A program made the translations under genes and the position numbers. A DNA stretch of 64,000 bases, from positions 221,383 through 285,382 of the forward strand of contig CAWCDT010000002.1 of assembly GCA_963794385.1 (NCBI GenBank), read 5' to 3'. Of the stretch, positions 16,605-24,099 are shown one piece after another. The DNA is from Gaiellasilicea sp963794385. GTDB taxonomy: Bacteria; Actinomycetota; Thermoleophilia; Gaiellales; Gaiellaceae. The notes under the pieces were generated by a model. It searched no databases. It was not told the origin of the DNA and worked only from the letters and a program-made list of their open reading frames with translations. Numbering within the stretch: position 1 is the first letter of the stretch; each line of letters opens with the position of its first letter.

Positions 16605-17187
16605 CGCCCTTCGCGCTAGCTACGAGCGAGTCCGCGCCGAGGTCGGGCCGGACGTGACGATCGTCGCGGCGACGAAATACGTCTCGCTCGAGGACATGGC
16701 CGTCCTGGCTGAGGCGGGCGTCGAGGTGGTGGGGGAGAACCGGGCCCAGGATCTGGAACGCAAGCACGCGGTCTACGGCGACGCCTTCCGGTGGCACTTC
16801 ATCGGCCACCTCCAATCGAACAAGGCGAAGGTCGTCAACCGGATCTGCGAGCTCGTCCACTCGCTCGCCTCCGAATCCGCAGCCGCACGGCTCACCGTCC
16901 CCGCGCTCGTTGAGGTGAACCTCTCCGGGGAGGAGTCGAAGTCGGGCGTCCCGCCCGAGCGGCTGGAAAAGCTGCTGCGCGCCTACGGCGACGTGCGCGG
17001 TCTGATGACGATGCCGCCCGAGGCCGTGGACCCCGAGGCGTCGCGGCCGCACTTTCGCCGGCTGCGCGAGCTGGCCGCCGAGCACGGGCTGGCCGAGCTC
17101 TCGATGGGCACCTCGCAGGACTACCGCGTCGCGGCAGAGGAAGGAGCCACTCTCGTCCGGCTCGGATCCGTCCTCTATCGGGAATAA
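16594..17187 (+). CDS. YggS/PLPHP-family pyridoxal-phosphate homeostasis protein
   Basis: 197-residue single-domain PLP barrel without known catalysis; the family buffers free PLP. The Schiff-base Lys sits in IVAATKYVSLEDM. VVGENRAQDLERKH, FRWHFIGHLQSNKAK, LVEVNLSGEESKSGV, GLMTMPPEA and ELSMGTSQDYRVAAEEGATLVRLGSVLYRE are the usual conserved blocks in order. It is somewhat shorter than average (about 220-230), with a brief N-terminus. It starts at GTG within the pgeF reading frame and lies upstream of sepF, as in cell-division clusters. Confidence 0.92.
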   Translation: MSPDALRASYERVRAEVGPDVTIVAATKYVSLEDMAVLAEAGVEVVGENRAQDLERKHAVYGDAFRWHFIGHLQSNKAKVVNRICELVHSLASESAAARLTVPALVEVNLSGEESKSGVPPERLEKLLRAYGDVRGLMTMPPEAVDPEASRPHFRRLRELAAEHGLAELSMGTSQDYRVAAEEGATLVRLGSVLYRE

Positions 17188-17190
17188 TCT
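17185..17190 (+). promoter_or_regulatory. Putative -10 box for sepF
   Basis: TAATCT, overlapping the yggS stop codon, lies nine bases before the sepF ATG with no ribosome-binding site between. The spacing equals that before murA, the HisB-like gene and the EEP gene. Confidence 0.35.
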
Positions 17191-17199
17191 CCTGTAACC

Positions 17200-17745
17200 A
17201 TGGGATTGGCAGACGTCTGGAGCCGGACGCTCGTCTACTTCGGGATCGCCGAGGAGGACGACTGGGACGAGGACGGCTACGCCACGCACGAGGAGCTCGA
17301 GCGCAGCTACGGCGCCCGTGAGCGTGCGAACGTGCGCCGGCTCCAGCCGCGCCGCGGGCGCGACTTCGACGACTGGACCGACTCCGAGCCTACGGACGCG
17401 AGCGCCCCGCCGTCCCGGCCGCCTGCGCGCCTGCGCGGCGTCGAATCGGTGCCGAGCCCCGGCTCCGTGAAGGTGCATCTGATCCTGCCCCGCAGCTTCA
17501 ACGACGCGCAACAGATCGCCGACCGCTTCAAGGACGGCGTCCCGGTGATCCTCAACCTCCAGAGCGCCGACCAGGACCTGTCGAAGCGCCTGATCGACTT
17601 CGCGAGCGGGCTCACCTACGCGCTCGACGGGGGGATGCAACGCGTCGCCGACAAGGTCTTCCTCCTCACGCCTCGCAACGTCGAGGTCTCGGCCGAGGAA
17701 CGCGCCCGCATGCTCGAGCGCGGCGGGTTCTTCAACCAGGCGTAG
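17200..17745 (+). CDS. sepF: Cell-division protein SepF
   Basis: 181 residues. SepF binds the FtsZ C-terminus and tethers Z-ring filaments to the membrane through an N-terminal amphipathic helix, here MGLADVWSRTLVYFGI. An acidic and Arg-rich linker follows (about 20-85), then the SepF core: KVHLILPRSFNDAQQIADRFKDGVPVILNLQSADQDLSKRLIDFASGLTYALDGGMQRVADKVFLLTPRNVEV. The final GGFFNQA is the usual actinobacterial ending. Placed in yggS-sepF-yggT-divIVA order, though ftsZ is not in the window. Confidence 0.95.
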   Translation: MGLADVWSRTLVYFGIAEEDDWDEDGYATHEELERSYGARERANVRRLQPRRGRDFDDWTDSEPTDASAPPSRPPARLRGVESVPSPGSVKVHLILPRSFNDAQQIADRFKDGVPVILNLQSADQDLSKRLIDFASGLTYALDGGMQRVADKVFLLTPRNVEVSAEERARMLERGGFFNQA

Positions 17746-17777
17746 GAAAGCCGGTTCGAGAGGAGAACGGAGCGAGC

Positions 17778-18089
17778 ATGGGCGACCATCTCGCCGTTTT
17801 CGCCTTGCTCGCCGACCTGGGCTCGTCGCTCGCGAGCTTCGTGCGCGTCTTCATCTGGGTCTACACGCTGTTGCTCTTCGCGTACATCCTCACGTCCTGG
17901 ATCCGGCTCCCGTACCGGCCCTGGCTGAACCGGGTCCAGCGGTTCCTCTACGACGTCTGCGATCCGTATTTGCGCATCTTCCGGCGCTTCCTGCCGCCGC
18001 TCGGCCCGCTCGACCTCTCGCCGATGGTGGCGATCTTCGTCCTGTTCATCGTCTCGAACGTGCTCACCTCGCTGCTCGAGCGCTTGTAG
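17778..18089 (+). CDS. YggT-family membrane protein
   Basis: 103 residues with two transmembrane segments, VFIWVYTLLLFAYILTSWI and SPMVAIFVLFIVSNVLTSLL, separated by the conserved loop RPWLNRVQRFLYDVCDPYLRIFRRFLPPLGPLDLSP. The YggT family is linked to cell division and osmotic tolerance; its biochemical role is not known. It lies between sepF and divIVA as in most Gram-positive clusters. An AGGAG at 17761 is fairly far from the ATG. Confidence 0.9.
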   Translation: MGDHLAVFALLADLGSSLASFVRVFIWVYTLLLFAYILTSWIRLPYRPWLNRVQRFLYDVCDPYLRIFRRFLPPLGPLDLSPMVAIFVLFIVSNVLTSLLERL

Positions 18090-18101
18090 AAGGAGGCTCC
18101 G

Positions 18102-18569
18102 ATGGCACTCACCCCCGTTGAGATCCGCCATGTCCAGCTCGGCCGCGGCTTCCGAGGCTACAAGCGGGAGAGCGTCGACCACCTGCTGGCCGACGTCGTC
18201 ACGAGCTTCGAGGACGTCTGGCGCGACCGCGCTGACCTCGCCGATCGCGTCGAGCAGCTCGAGGCCGACCTCGTCCGCCACAAGGAGCTCGAGGGCCTGT
18301 TGCGGACGACGCTCGTCTCGGCCGAGAGCGCCGCGCAGCAGCTGCGCGAGCGGGCGCGCCAGGAGGCGGAGACGGTCGTGGCGGAGGCGCACGCGGAGGC
18401 CCGCGCGATCGCCCGCCGCGCGACTGCCGAGAAGGAACGGCTCGAGGCCGAGCTGCGCCGGATCAGGTCGCTGCTGCGCTCGGCGCTCGACAGCCTCGAG
18501 GATGCGTCGGAGGACGCCCGCGAGCCCGTGGGCGAGGCGACAGGCGAGATCCGCCGCCTCATCTCCTAG
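18102..18569 (+). CDS. DivIVA-domain coiled-coil protein
   Basis: 155 residues. The N-terminal LTPVEIRHVQLGRGFRGYKRESVDHLLADVVTSFEDVWRDRADL is the DivIVA membrane-binding crossed-helix domain, with GYKRESVDHLL matching the usual GYdxxEVD motif. The rest is a continuous coiled coil. DivIVA (Wag31 in mycobacteria) marks curved membranes at septa and poles and directs peripheral wall growth. This copy is short and lacks the extended C-terminal helix of Wag31. AAGGAGG precedes the ATG. Confidence 0.88.
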   Translation: MALTPVEIRHVQLGRGFRGYKRESVDHLLADVVTSFEDVWRDRADLADRVEQLEADLVRHKELEGLLRTTLVSAESAAQQLRERARQEAETVVAEAHAEARAIARRATAEKERLEAELRRIRSLLRSALDSLEDASEDAREPVGEATGEIRRLIS

Positions 18570-18587
18570 CGAGTCTATCCTTCGGGC

Positions 18588-18884
18588 GTGACCCCGACGA
18601 CGACCAGATTGCAGCTCCGCGTCGCGCCAGGCGTGTCCGGAGCGCCGGGCATCGTCGGCCGCTACGGCGAGGCGTGGAAGGTGCGCGTCGCGGCGCCGCC
18701 CGAGCGCGGGCGGGCAAACGACGCCGTGCTGACGCTCCTCGCCGACACGCTCGCCGTGCCACGCTCCAGCCTCGCGATCGTTTCGGGAGGCGGCTCTCGG
18801 AACAAGATCGTCGAGTTGACCGGCATCGAGCCGGCCGAGCTCGAGCGACGGCTCGCCACGGCGGGCGGACAGGAGACCGGATGA
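18588..18884 (+). CDS. DUF167/YggU-family protein
   Basis: 98 residues of the UPF0235 fold: LQLRVAPGVSGAPGIVGRYGEAWKVRVAAPPERGRANDAVLTLLADTLAVPRSSLAIVSGGGSRNKIVELTGIE. The PPERGRANDA and SGGGSRNK segments are the family signature. Function unknown; it commonly sits beside yggT. It starts at GTG and overlaps the DksA-like gene by ATGA. Confidence 0.9.
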   Translation: MTPTTTRLQLRVAPGVSGAPGIVGRYGEAWKVRVAAPPERGRANDAVLTLLADTLAVPRSSLAIVSGGGSRNKIVELTGIEPAELERRLATAGGQETG

Positions 18885-19246
18885 CCATCGACACCGACTC
18901 GTTCCGCCAGGAGCTCGAAGAGCACCGCACTCGGCTGCAGCGGACGATCCAGAACCACGACATCGGCAGTTCGTCGCTGACCGAGGAGATCGGCGAGCTG
19001 CTGTCGTCGAGCTCGGACAACCATCTCGCCGACACCGCGAGCGAGACGTACGAGCGGGAGCTCGACGAGGGGCTCGAGGAGGACGCGCGTGTCCAGCTGC
19101 GGCAGGTGGACGAAGCGCTGGCGCGGATCGAGTCCGGCGAGTACGGGACCTGCGTGGCCTGCGGGAAGGAGATTCCGGTCGAGCGGCTCGAGGCGGTGCC
19201 GTGGACGTCTCTGTGCATCGACGACGCGCGGAAGCGGCAGCGGTGA
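18881..19246 (+). CDS. DksA/TraR-family zinc-finger protein
   Basis: 121 residues: a coiled-coil hairpin (LEEHRTRLQRTIQNHD through EEDARVQLRQVDEALARIESG) followed by the finger YGTCVACGKEIPVERLEAVPWTSLCIDDA. DksA-like proteins bind in the RNA polymerase secondary channel or act as general regulators. Three of the four usual zinc Cys are present; the last is Asp (CIDD). The coiled-coil tip lacks an obvious DxxDxA motif, so an E. coli-like ppGpp co-regulator role is doubtful. It overlaps lspA by GTGA. Confidence 0.85.
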   Translation: MTIDTDSFRQELEEHRTRLQRTIQNHDIGSSSLTEEIGELLSSSSDNHLADTASETYERELDEGLEEDARVQLRQVDEALARIESGEYGTCVACGKEIPVERLEAVPWTSLCIDDARKRQR

Positions 19247-19845
19247 ACGAGCCCGCCAGGCGTGAGGAGCTCCAGCCGGTCGACGTGCGCGTCGGCTCCG
19301 CCACGAACGCGCTCCGGCCGATCCTGGCGGGCGAGCGAAGGCTCGGCGCCGGCAGGCAGCAGTGGCTCGGTCTCGGCGTGGTCGCCCTCGCGGCCGTCGC
19401 CGCCGACCAGCTGACGAAGCAGGTCGTCGCACGGACGCTGGCGCTGGGGGAGGAGGTCGAGATCGCCGGGCCGTTCTCGATCCATCACGTGCACAACTCC
19501 GGGATCGCGTTCGGCCTCTTCTCGAGCGCCACGTCGATCGTGATTGCCCTCACGGCCCTCGCGGTCCTCTGGATGCTCGTCTTCTTCGCCCGCTCGGGCT
19601 CGCGCCATCCCGTGCTCCCGGTCGCGCTCGGCTTCGTCCTCGGCGGCAGCGTCGCCAACCTGCTCGACCGCGTCCGGCTCGGCCATGTGACCGACTTTCT
19701 CGACCTGCGCTTCTGGCCGGCGTTCAACCTCGCCGATGTCTTCATCGTCGTCGGCGTCGCCACGCTGTTCGGGGCGCTCGCCGGCGCCGACCGCGCGAAG
19801 CACAGGCCGCGTAGCGTTGGCCACTCTCCGCTTTCGCGCCCCTGA
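19243..19845 (+). CDS. lspA: Lipoprotein signal peptidase (signal peptidase II)
   Basis: 200-residue membrane aspartyl protease that cleaves prolipoprotein signal peptides after lipidation. Four membrane segments are seen: WLGLGVVALAAVAADQLTK, TSIVIALTALAVLWMLVFFA, PVALGFVLGGSVANLLDR and LADVFIVVGVATLFGAL. The catalytic Asp pair lies in GSVANLLDRV and FNLADVFIV; HHVHNSGIAFGLF is the conserved N-terminal motif. A 45-residue cytoplasmic extension precedes the first helix. The GTG at 19243 overlaps the dksA-like stop. Confidence 0.93.
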   Translation: MNEPARREELQPVDVRVGSATNALRPILAGERRLGAGRQQWLGLGVVALAAVAADQLTKQVVARTLALGEEVEIAGPFSIHHVHNSGIAFGLFSSATSIVIALTALAVLWMLVFFARSGSRHPVLPVALGFVLGGSVANLLDRVRLGHVTDFLDLRFWPAFNLADVFIVVGVATLFGALAGADRAKHRPRSVGHSPLSRP

Positions 19846-20710
19846 GCCCGCACGGCTCGACCGTGCACTCGCCGTGCGTCCGGAGGTCGGCTCGCGGGCG
19901 CTCGCCGAGCGGCTGATCGCCTCCGGGGCGGTGCTCGTCGACGGCGAGCGCCGGGCCAAGAGCCACCGGCTCGAGGGTGGGGAAGCCGTGATCGTCGAGC
20001 TGCCACCGGAGCCGCAGCCGCCGGCGGCCGAGGAGATGGACCTGCGCGTCGCGTGGGAGGACGAGCACCTGCTCGTCGTCGACAAGCCGGCCGGCGTCGT
20101 CGTCCATCCCGGTGCGGGCCACGACACGGGAACGCTCGTCCACGGCCTGCTCGCGCTCGACGCGGCGGGCGGCGACGACGAACGGCCCGGGATCGTGCAC
20201 CGCCTCGACCGGGACACGTCGGGGCTGCTGGTCGCGGCGCGTTCCGACGAGGCCCACGAGCGGCTGCAGGAGCTGATCCGCCGCCGCGAGGTCGAGCGCG
20301 GCTATCTCGCGCTCGTCAGGGGCTCGCTCCGCTCGCGCACGGGACGCATCGAGGCGCCGATCGGGCGCGACCGGCTCGACCGCACGCGCCATTCGCTCGA
20401 CACGCCGACGCCGCGCCGCGCGGTGACCCACTTCGGGGTGCTGGAGCGCCTCGGCCCGCGTGCGCTCCTCGAGATCATGCTCGAGACCGGCCGCACGCAT
20501 CAGATCCGCGTCCATCTCGAGGCGATCGATCTCCCGGTGTGTGGCGACCCCGTCTACGGCGTGGCCGGAGACCTCGGCCTCGAGCGTCAGTTCCTGCACG
20601 CCGCCCGGCTTGCGTTCGACCACCCGTTCAGCGGCGAGCGCGTGGAGGTCACCTCGCCGCTCCCCGAAGATCTCGCCGCGGCGCTCGAACGCGCCCGCGA
20701 GGTGGCCTAA
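19817..20710 (+). CDS. rluD: RluD/RluA-family 23S rRNA pseudouridine synthase
   Basis: 297 residues. The N-terminal S4-like domain LDRALAVRPEVGSRALAERLIASGAVLVDGERRAKSHRLEGGEAV precedes the catalytic domain, which has LLVVDKPAGVVVHPGAGHDTGTLVHGLL, GIVHRLDRDTSGLLVAAR (catalytic Asp in HRLDR), PTPRRAVTHF, ETGRTHQIRVHLEAIDLPVCGDPVYG and LHAARLAFDHPFSGE. RluD modifies helix 69 of 23S rRNA in E. coli; the exact target here is inferred. The start is TTG 19817, inside the end of lspA, a common lspA-rluD arrangement. Confidence 0.92.
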   Translation: MATLRFRAPEPARLDRALAVRPEVGSRALAERLIASGAVLVDGERRAKSHRLEGGEAVIVELPPEPQPPAAEEMDLRVAWEDEHLLVVDKPAGVVVHPGAGHDTGTLVHGLLALDAAGGDDERPGIVHRLDRDTSGLLVAARSDEAHERLQELIRRREVERGYLALVRGSLRSRTGRIEAPIGRDRLDRTRHSLDTPTPRRAVTHFGVLERLGPRALLEIMLETGRTHQIRVHLEAIDLPVCGDPVYGVAGDLGLERQFLHAARLAFDHPFSGERVEVTSPLPEDLAAALERAREVA

Positions 20711-20733
20711 AGCGACGCGCCTCCGCGGGACCG

Positions 20734-20754
20734 GTCCGGGGACTGTCCCCGGAC
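20734..20754. repeat. GC-rich palindrome between rluD and rpsB
   Basis: Perfect inverted repeat, GTCCGGGGAC on both arms around one T. It lies 24 bases after the rluD stop and may act as a terminator hairpin or a REP-like unit; no T-run follows. It differs in sequence from the GTAACAG palindromes. Confidence 0.6.
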
Positions 20755-20945
20755 ATGGCCCACGCAGACGTGTCCGCGAGTAAATCTTCCGCAACAAGTT
20801 GTCCACAGGCCAAACCGCTACACTGCCCGCGTTCCGTTCCCTTCGTCCCGGCGACCAGGACGGGTGGGGGTGCCCGGCTTTGCGCCAGGTTCCGCCCGCG
20901 CCCCGCCGGCTGTAACGCAATCGAACCGAGAAAGGGGCCAATCCC
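20755..20945 (+). promoter_or_regulatory. rpsB-tsf promoter and leader region
   Basis: A 190-base stretch without a gene before rpsB. TACACT at 20819-20824 is a plausible -10; TTGTCC at 20799 is the best -35 but only 14 bases away, so the match is weak. The downstream leader of about 115 bases contains GC-rich complementary segments and ends in GAAAGGGG before the TTG start. Ribosomal protein S2 leaders are often autoregulatory, but no known motif was recognised. Confidence 0.4.
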
Positions 20946-21890
20946 TTGGCAGTCGTATCCATGCGTGACCTGCTCGAGGCCGGCGTGCACTTCGGCCACC
21001 AGACCCGCCGCTGGAACCCGAAGATGAAGCGCTTCATCTTCACCGAGCGCGGGGGCATCTACATCATCGACCTGACCCAGACCTCCGAGCTCCTCCAGGA
21101 GGCCCACGACTTCGCGCGCAACCTCGCGGAGCGCGGCGGCACGATCCTCTTCGTCGGCACGAAGAAGCAGGCGCAGGACGCCGTCACGCAGGAGGCCGCG
21201 CGCGTCGGCATGCCGTACGTGGCCCACCGCTGGCTGGGTGGCCTGCTCACGAACTGGCGCACGATCACCGACCGGATCGCGCACCTGCACGAGCTCCGGC
21301 GCCTGAAGAGCGAGGGCCAGCTCGAGCTGCTCCCGGCGAAGGAGCGGATCACGCTGCTCGCCGAGCTCGAGAAGCTGGAGGCGAATCTCGGCGGCGTCGC
21401 CGAGCTGCGCCGCCAGCCCGATGCCGTGTTCATCGTCGACCTTCGCAAGGAACAGCTCGCCGTCCGCGAAGCGCGGCGGCTCGGCGTGCCGATCATCGCG
21501 CTCGTCGACACGAACTGCGACCCGGACGAGGCCGACTACGTCATCCCCGGGAACGACGACGCGATCCGCTCCTGCAGCCTGATCGTGAAGGCGATCGCCG
21601 ACGGGATCGCGGCCGGTCAGGGGAAGGTAACCGAGCAGGAGCTGGCCGCCGCCGCCAACGGCGACGGCGCCCAGGCGGCTTCTGCCGAGAGCGCCGCGCC
21701 CACCGAGGAGATTCCGGCGACCGAGGAGACCCCGCCCACCGAGCAGACCGCTGCCGCGAGCGAGGAAGCCGCCGCGCCGAGCGAGGAGCCGACCGCCGAG
21801 GCCGTCGAGCAGACTCCCGAGGTCCCCGCCGAGACGCCGGCAGCCGAGCCGCAGCCGGCCGAGCCGCAGGGGGAGGAGGAGAGCGCGTGA
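20946..21890 (+). CDS. rpsB: 30S ribosomal protein S2
   Basis: 314 residues. RDLLEAGVHFGHQTRRWNPKMKRFIFTERGGIYIIDL is the S2 start signature; further blocks are LFVGTKKQAQDAV, RVGMPYVAHRWLGGLLTNWRTI and PIIALVDTNCDPDEADYVIPGNDDAIRS. The conserved core ends near residue 235 and is followed by about 80 residues of Ala, Glu, Pro and Thr repeats such as PATEETPPTEQTAAASEE. Such acidic tails occur in actinobacterial S2, with no known function. It starts at TTG 20946 (MAVVSMRDLL) and overlaps tsf by GTGA. Confidence 0.96.
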   Translation: MAVVSMRDLLEAGVHFGHQTRRWNPKMKRFIFTERGGIYIIDLTQTSELLQEAHDFARNLAERGGTILFVGTKKQAQDAVTQEAARVGMPYVAHRWLGGLLTNWRTITDRIAHLHELRRLKSEGQLELLPAKERITLLAELEKLEANLGGVAELRRQPDAVFIVDLRKEQLAVREARRLGVPIIALVDTNCDPDEADYVIPGNDDAIRSCSLIVKAIADGIAAGQGKVTEQELAAAANGDGAQAASAESAAPTEEIPATEETPPTEQTAAASEEAAAPSEEPTAEAVEQTPEVPAETPAAEPQPAEPQGEEESA

Positions 21891-22696
21891 GCACCACCAT
21901 TTCCGCAGCACTCGTCAAGGAGCTCCGCGACCTCACGGGCGCACCGATGATGGACTGCAAGCGCGCGCTCGAGGAGACGGGCGGCGATCTCGACGCCGCG
22001 CGCACGCTCCTCCGCGAGCGTGGCATGGCGCAGGTGGCGAAGCGCGCCGGCCGGGCGACGACAGAGGGCATGGTCGGCTACCGCATCGCGGACGGCTACG
22101 GGACGATCGTCGCGCTCGGCTGCGAGACGGAGCCGGTCTCCAAGAACGAGGAGTTCCAGGCGTTCGCGAAGCGGCTCTTCGAAGCCGTCCACGCGGGTGG
22201 GCCGGAGGCCGTCGAGTCGCTCGAGCAGGACCGGATCGACGTCGCCGCCAAGCTGGGCGAGAACATCGTCGTCGTCGGGGCGGAGCGCTACGAGCAGGGC
22301 GAGGGTGAGGCGCTGAACGCGTATACGCACCCACCGGCGAACAAGATCGGCGTCCTCGTCAAGCTCGAAGGCGGCGACGCGGAGCTCGCACGCCAGCTCG
22401 CGATGCACATCTCGTTCGCGGCGCCCGAGTGGACGACGCGGGACGACGTCCCCGCCGAGATCGTCGAGGCCGAGCGCCAGGTTTACCTCAACTCAGACGA
22501 GCTGGAAGGCAAGCCGGAGCAGGCGAAGGAGAAGATCGTGGAAGGCATGCTCGCGAAGCGCTTCTTCGCGGCGCAACCCGGCGGGGCGCTGACCGAGCAG
22601 CCATGGATCCACGACTCGGCGAAGACGGTCGGCCAGGCGCTTGCCGACGCCGACGCACGTGTGGTCGCCTTCAAGCGGCTCTCTGTCGCAGAATAG
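21887..22696 (+). CDS. tsf: Elongation factor Ts
   Basis: 269 residues. EF-Ts exchanges GDP for GTP on EF-Tu. The UBA-like N-terminal domain reads ALVKELRDLTGAPMMDCKRALEETGGDLDAARTLLRERG, with the EF-Tu-contacting TGAPMMDCKRAL motif. The core repeats include EGMVGYRIADGYGTIVALGCETEPVSKNEEF and the C-terminal half AMHISFAAPEWTTRDDVPAEIVEAER, ending LTEQPWIHDSAKTVGQALADADARVVAFKRLSV. Complete length for an actinobacterial EF-Ts. It overlaps rpsB by four bases. Confidence 0.96.
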   Translation: MSTTISAALVKELRDLTGAPMMDCKRALEETGGDLDAARTLLRERGMAQVAKRAGRATTEGMVGYRIADGYGTIVALGCETEPVSKNEEFQAFAKRLFEAVHAGGPEAVESLEQDRIDVAAKLGENIVVVGAERYEQGEGEALNAYTHPPANKIGVLVKLEGGDAELARQLAMHISFAAPEWTTRDDVPAEIVEAERQVYLNSDELEGKPEQAKEKIVEGMLAKRFFAAQPGGALTEQPWIHDSAKTVGQALADADARVVAFKRLSVAE

Positions 22697-22700
22697 GCGC

Positions 22701-23474
22701 GTGACCACGCCGCAACAGGAGCTGGAGCGCTCGCCGGCCGGCGTCGCTCCCGCATTCCGCCGTGTCCTGCTGAAGCTCTCGGGCGAGGCCCTGATGGGCG
22801 ACCACGAGTACGGGATCGACCCGAAACGAGTGGCGTCGATCGCGCGCGAGGTCGTCGACGTCCAGTCGGAGGGCCTCGAGCTCGCGATCGTCGTCGGTGG
22901 CGGCAACATCTACCGGGGCATGGCGGCCGCGAACGAGGGGATGGACCGTGCCACCGCCGACTACGCGGGGATGCTCGCGACCGTGCTGAACGCGGTGGCG
23001 CTCCAGGACGCGCTCGAGCGGATCGGTGCCGACACGCGCCTCCTCTCGGCGCTCGAGGTATCGGAGGTCGCCGAGCCGTATATCCGCCGCCGCGCCATCC
23101 GCCACCTCGAGAAGGGCAGGATCGTGATCTTCGCCGCAGGCACTGGCAACCCGTTCTTCACGACCGACACGGCCGCGGCGCTCCGGGCGCTCGAGATCGG
23201 CGCGGACGCGATCCTGATGGCGAAGAGCGGGACCAAGGGCGTCTATGACGGCGACCCCAGCACCGAGCCGGATGCGACCTTCCTGCCCTCGCTGACGCAT
23301 CTCGAGGCGATCGAGCGCGGCCTGCGCGTGATGGACACGACGGCGCTCTCGCTCTGCATGGAGAACGGCCTGCCCATCCACGTCTTCGAGCTCATAGAGG
23401 GCAACATCCGTCGCGTCGCGGCGGGACAGCGCGTGGGGACGATCATCTCGACCATCGACGAGAAGGAGAGCTAG
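22701..23474 (+). CDS. pyrH: UMP kinase
   Basis: 257-residue amino-acid-kinase-fold enzyme that phosphorylates UMP to UDP. Motifs are FRRVLLKLSGEALMGD, LAIVVGGGNIYRGMAAANEGMDRATADYAGMLATVLNAVALQDALE, RRRAIRHLEKGRIVIFAAGTGNPFFTTDTAAALRA and AILMAKSGTKGVYDGDP. The start is GTG 22701, just after tsf, giving a 20-residue N-terminal tail before the fold. It sits in the standard rpsB-tsf-pyrH-frr order. Confidence 0.95.
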   Translation: MTTPQQELERSPAGVAPAFRRVLLKLSGEALMGDHEYGIDPKRVASIAREVVDVQSEGLELAIVVGGGNIYRGMAAANEGMDRATADYAGMLATVLNAVALQDALERIGADTRLLSALEVSEVAEPYIRRRAIRHLEKGRIVIFAAGTGNPFFTTDTAAALRALEIGADAILMAKSGTKGVYDGDPSTEPDATFLPSLTHLEAIERGLRVMDTTALSLCMENGLPIHVFELIEGNIRRVAAGQRVGTIISTIDEKES

Positions 23475-23479
23475 AGCTG

Positions 23480-24043
23480 ATGCCGACCATCGAGGAGTTT
23501 CTGGACGACGCGAAGCGCCGGATGGACAAGTCGATCGAGACGACGCGAACCGAGTTCAACAGCGTCCGCACGGGCCGTGCCTCGACGGCGCTCCTCGACC
23601 GGATCACGATCGACTACTACGGGACGCAAACGCCGCTGAAGAACCTCGCGACGATCGGCGCCCCCGAGCCGCGCCTACTCACCGTGCAGCCGTTCGACCC
23701 GTCGCAGATCAAGGCGATCGAGAAGGCGGTGCAGGAATCCGACCTCGGCCTGACTCCCTCGAACGACGGCAAGATGATCCGCCTGCCGATCCCGCAGCTG
23801 ACGGAGGAGCGACGCAAGGAGCTCGTCAAGCTGGTTCGTCGCTACGGCGAGGACGGCAAGGTCGCGATCCGGAACGTCCGGCGCGACGCGATGAAGCATC
23901 TCGAGGAGCTCGTCCGAAACGGCGAGGTCGGCGACGACGAGGAGCGCCGCGGCGAGAACCAGGTCCAGAAGCTCACCGACGAGCACACGAAGTCGATCGA
24001 CGACCTCATGAAGCACAAAGAGGCTGAGATCATGGAGGTATAG
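23480..24043 (+). CDS. frr: Ribosome recycling factor
   Basis: 187 residues. RRF splits post-termination ribosomes together with EF-G. The three-helix and beta-hinge layout is clear: FLDDAKRRMDKSIETTRTEFNSVRTGRASTALLDRITIDYYG, then TPLKNLATIGAPEPRLLTVQPFDPSQIKAIEKAVQESDLGL, PNDGKMIRL-type SNDGKMIRLPIPQLTEERRKELVKLVRRYGEDGKVAIRNVRRDA and the final helix ENQVQKLTDEHTKSIDDLMKHKEAEIMEV. Complete. Confidence 0.96.
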   Translation: MPTIEEFLDDAKRRMDKSIETTRTEFNSVRTGRASTALLDRITIDYYGTQTPLKNLATIGAPEPRLLTVQPFDPSQIKAIEKAVQESDLGLTPSNDGKMIRLPIPQLTEERRKELVKLVRRYGEDGKVAIRNVRRDAMKHLEELVRNGEVGDDEERRGENQVQKLTDEHTKSIDDLMKHKEAEIMEV

Positions 24044-24099
24044 AGGTCGCCACCGACCTCTCCAATTCGACTGAGCTCGCCCGCAGCGTCGCGATCATC

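Noticed and set aside
17616..19304. A 562-codon minus-strand open frame opposite sepF to dksA
   Set aside because: It lies against five recognised genes in conserved order and shows no protein-family motif.
20800..20945. Known riboswitch or S2-leader motif before rpsB
   Set aside because: No recognised consensus could be matched by eye; kept only as a generic leader.
21650..21890. Ala-Glu-Pro tail of S2 as a novel domain
   Set aside because: Low-complexity acidic tails on S2 are common in actinobacteria and carry no distinct motif here.
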